Source of the DNA: Bacteroidaceae bacterium
GTDB taxonomy: Bacteria > Bacteroidota > Bacteroidia > Bacteroidales > Bacteroidaceae
DNA: 64,000 nt
NCBI GenBank assembly: GCA_017520935.1
Contig: JAFXEF010000028.1
Coordinates: forward strand, 1-64,000
Reading direction: 5' to 3'
Part shown: one piece after another, positions 61,945 through 64,000 of the stretch
Layout of the letters: each line of letters begins with the position of its first letter
Numbering within the stretch: the stretch's first letter is position 1
Notes under the pieces: generated by a model
Told to the model about the DNA's origin: nothing
Databases searched by the model: none
The model's input: only the letters and a program-made list of their open reading frames with translations
Translations under genes and position numbers: made by a program

Positions 61945-61990
61945 GCTGTTAAAGAGTAGGAATTTACCTTAACTTTAACAGCATATTTTT
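61945..61990 (+). terminator. Hairpin directly before the DoxX start codon
   Basis: GCTGTTAAAG (61945-61954) pairs with CTTTAACAGC (61973-61982), then ATATTTTT runs straight into the ATG at 61991. It may end the AMP nucleosidase transcript or control translation of DoxX. Confidence 0.55.
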
Positions 61991-62434
61991 ATGTCATTCA
62001 AAACATTCCTCTTTCCCTCTTACGAAGATGAGGGTCCTGTCTACTCTACCGTGCTGCTCGTTGCGCGCATCCTCTTCGGCCTGCTGTTTCTCACCCATGG
62101 CTACGACAAGCTGATGGGGCATGCTTCATTGGCCGACCTTTATGCTGACCCTTTGGGTTTGGGTAGCCTTGTCTCGTTCTGGCTCACCGTCTTTGCCGAG
62201 GTGGTATGCTCCTTTGCCGTTATCTTTGGTCTGCTGCAACGCCTTGCCCTCATACCTATGATTATTACGATGGGTGTGGCCTTCTTTGTTGTCCACGGAG
62301 GCGATGTTTTTGCCGTCAAGGAACTCTCGTTCATTTACCTTGTCGTCTTCATAGGCCTCTTCATCACAGGACCGGGCAAATACTCCTTCGATGCCACCAT
62401 CGGCAATTACCTGTTAGCCAATCGTAGAGACTGA
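61991..62434 (+). CDS. DoxX-family membrane protein
   Basis: The 147-residue protein has four membrane segments and the DoxX pattern: LLVARILFGLLFLTHGYDKLMGH, then GSLVSFWLTVFAEVVCSFAVIFGLLQRL and VHGGDVFAVKELSFIYLVVFIGLFITGPGKYSFD. DoxX-like proteins have been linked to quinone or redox processes, but the role here is not known. The hairpin just upstream may regulate it. Confidence 0.9.
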   Translation: MSFKTFLFPSYEDEGPVYSTVLLVARILFGLLFLTHGYDKLMGHASLADLYADPLGLGSLVSFWLTVFAEVVCSFAVIFGLLQRLALIPMIITMGVAFFVVHGGDVFAVKELSFIYLVVFIGLFITGPGKYSFDATIGNYLLANRRD

Positions 62435-62484
62435 TCAGCAATCAGTAGACTGTGCCTATAATTCATGATTTCTTAAGATCTTTT

Positions 62485-62657
62485 CGTACTTTGATTAAAC
62501 CTCGAAGATACTTTCACTCGCGGTGAGAAATATCCAGGCAGGCTTGATATTTCTCGCCCGTTTTTCGTATCTTTATGGGCTTTGCCAAGAAGGTGCTCAC
62601 GCTCATTGCAAAAAGTTTAAGTTAACTTGACTTTTTATTCGCTTATTCGTACCTTTG
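62485..62657 (+). promoter_or_regulatory. Two palindromic promoter modules before mnmE
   Basis: The first module contains AAATATCCAGGCAGGCTTGATATTT (abbreviated arms), then CTCGCCCGTTTTTCG and TATCTTTA. The second has AAAAAGTTTAAG pairing with CTTGACTTTTT, then ATTCGCTTATTCG and TACCTTTG (62650-62657), with TTGA 19 nt before. The -7 box is 30 nt upstream of the mnmE ATG. Confidence 0.75.
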
Positions 62658-62686
62658 TGCTATAATAAAGCTACGAAAAGATTTTT

Positions 62687-64000
62687 ATGAACAACACCGA
62701 TACCATCTGTGCCATTGCCACCGCCCAAGGTGGGGCCATCGGAGTAATTCGTGTTTCAGGCCCCGAGGCTATATTAATAACCTCGAGTATCTTCACGCCA
62801 ATCAACGGACAATCATTGGACGGACGGAAGCCATATACCCTAACCTTCGGAAAAATCCTTTCATCAGAAGGCGAAATCATCGATGAAGTGCTGGTATCTG
62901 TTTTCCGTGCTCCCCATTCCTATACTGGCGAAGATTCTACGGAAATTTCCTGCCATGGTTCATCGTACATTCTCCAACAAGTGATGCGTCGTCTCATAGA
63001 GTGCGGATGCCGATTGGCCGAGCCTGGCGAATACACCCAACGGGCTTTCCTCAATGGCAAAATGGACTTGAGCCAAGCCGAGGCCGTGGCCGATGTGATA
63101 GCCTCTTCTTCGGCAGCTACTCATCGGTTGGCCATGAATCAGATGCGTGGTGGATTCAGTCAGGAACTCTCTGCACTGAGGGATAAGTTGCTTCATCTGA
63201 CTTCCCTTATGGAACTTGAGCTCGACTTCAGCGACCACGAAGAACTGGAGTTTGCCGACCGTAGTGAACTCTCGCAAATAGCCAATGAAATCGAGCAAGT
63301 CATCAGACGACTGGCCCAATCATTCAGTGTGGGGAATGCCATCAAGAACGGTGTTCCTGTGGCCATCATCGGTGAAACCAATGCCGGCAAGTCCACCCTA
63401 CTCAATGCTTTGCTGAACGAAGAAAAGGCCATCGTGAGCGACATTCACGGAACTACTCGAGACGTGATAGAAGACACCATCAACCTGCGTGGTATCACCT
63501 TCCGTTTCATCGATACGGCCGGTATCCGTCAGACTACCGATGTAGTGGAAAGCATCGGTATCGAGCGCACCTTCCAGAAGATGAGTCAAGCCGACATTGT
63601 GCTTTGGATGATTGATTCGGATAGTGAAGTAGATATGGAAGGCCTGAAAGATGAAATCCTCCCCCATTGCGAGGACAAGAACCTGATTATCCTCTTCAAC
63701 AAGTCGGACAAGGTCAGCACCGAACGATGCGATACTTTACGCCAAGTCTTTGCCGAAGTGGATGCTCCGAAGTTGTTCCTATCCGCCAAGCAACGCCAAG
63801 GAATGGAAGAGCTGGAGGCATTGTTGGTAGAAACCGCTGCTCTCCCCGAAATCTCCCAAAACGATGTCATCGTCACGAACATCCGCCATTACGAAGCCCT
63901 GGTACGTGCCTTAGAATCCATCCATCGCGTACAGGATGGCTTGCTGATGAACCTCTCCGGCGATTTTGTTTCGCAAGACTTGCGGGAATGTCTTTCACAC
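62687..64000 (+). CDS. mnmE: tRNA modification GTPase MnmE (C-terminus cut by window edge)
   Basis: The open frame from the ATG at 62687 runs through 438 codons to the window end. The N-terminal formyl-folate-binding domain has AIATAQGGAIGVIRVSG, and APHSYTGEDSTEISCHGS; the helical middle has RLAEPGEYTQRAFLNGKMDLSQAEAV. The G domain has P-loop GETNAGKS, switch GTTRD, DTAGIR and NKSD. Only the last ~20 residues, with the CIGK box, are missing. With MnmG it makes 5-modified uridines at the tRNA wobble position. The palindromic promoter modules precede it. Confidence 0.96.
   Translation, partial: MNNTDTICAIATAQGGAIGVIRVSGPEAILITSSIFTPINGQSLDGRKPYTLTFGKILSSEGEIIDEVLVSVFRAPHSYTGEDSTEISCHGSSYILQQVMRRLIECGCRLAEPGEYTQRAFLNGKMDLSQAEAVADVIASSSAATHRLAMNQMRGGFSQELSALRDKLLHLTSLMELELDFSDHEELEFADRSELSQIANEIEQVIRRLAQSFSVGNAIKNGVPVAIIGETNAGKSTLLNALLNEEKAIVSDIHGTTRDVIEDTINLRGITFRFIDTAGIRQTTDVVESIGIERTFQKMSQADIVLWMIDSDSEVDMEGLKDEILPHCEDKNLIILFNKSDKVSTERCDTLRQVFAEVDAPKLFLSAKQRQGMEELEALLVETAALPEISQNDVIVTNIRHYEALVRALESIHRVQDGLLMNLSGDFVSQDLRECLSH

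Overview
The window is a 64 kb chromosomal piece from a member of the Bacteroidales, most like Prevotella/Bacteroides. The evidence is: promoters of the Bacteroides type (TTTG, about 19-21 nt, TAnnTTTG) in front of many genes; no obvious Shine-Dalgarno sequences; a Bacteroidetes-type V-ATPase operon containing a DUF2764-like gene; secreted proteins ending in the short 'VYxxxGrkV...GiYivNGkKvvvK' tail; BspA-like leucine-rich repeats; dockerin/cohesin-like surface proteins; and a DUF4251 lipoprotein/periplasmic protein. Both ends cut genes: a protein kinase at the left (minus strand) and mnmE at the right.

Layout. (1) 1-7565, minus: an eight-gene tightly packed operon of two Ser/Thr kinases, a PP2C phosphatase, three FHA proteins (one fused through a membrane segment to a trypsin-like protease, one with zinc ribbons), an ExbB/MotA-like channel protein and a coiled-coil partner with a YfaP/DUF2135-like C-terminus. 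It is preceded by a ~300-nt leader that ends in a hairpin plus U-tract. This is the best candidate for an undescribed system. (2) 8272-11673: a secreted M60-type (mucin/enhancin-like) metallopeptidase. (3) 12341-17408, minus: sugar transporter, then the galM-transporter-galK galactose operon. (4) 17604-20999: a large TPR sensor-kinase-like protein. (5) 21608-25237: aminotransferase, LolC/E-like permease, nitroreductase, lipoprotein. (6) 25384-33264: V-type ATPase operon (E, DUF2764, A, B, D, I, K) with Na+-type ligands in K and several repeat intrusions. (7) 33471-47460: housekeeping and metabolism (rarA, a hydroxyacid dehydrogenase, DRGH endonuclease, tRNA-Arg, yccF, Ca/Na antiporter, PBP1a, a dead M16 peptidase homologue, gyrA, TPR protein, uxuA). 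(8) 47461-55239: a repeat-rich 1.1 kb leader with a strongly folded RNA, followed by a four-gene surface-protein operon (LRR protein, InlB-repeat/dockerin protein, cohesin-like protein, 51-residue peptide). (9) 55604-64000: tsaD, DUF4251, FetAB-like exporter, Nif3, zinc-ribbon coiled coil, HsdR_N-like nuclease-fold protein, AMP nucleosidase, DoxX and mnmE.

Besides genes, the intergenic DNA carries a recurring palindromic promoter module (before the aminotransferase, yccF, tsaD and mnmE genes), two near-identical copies of a four-unit 21-bp tandem array, two further short-period arrays, a 28-bp inverted repeat and two unrecognised structured RNA candidates. All functional calls are from reading motifs in the sequence; no database search was run.
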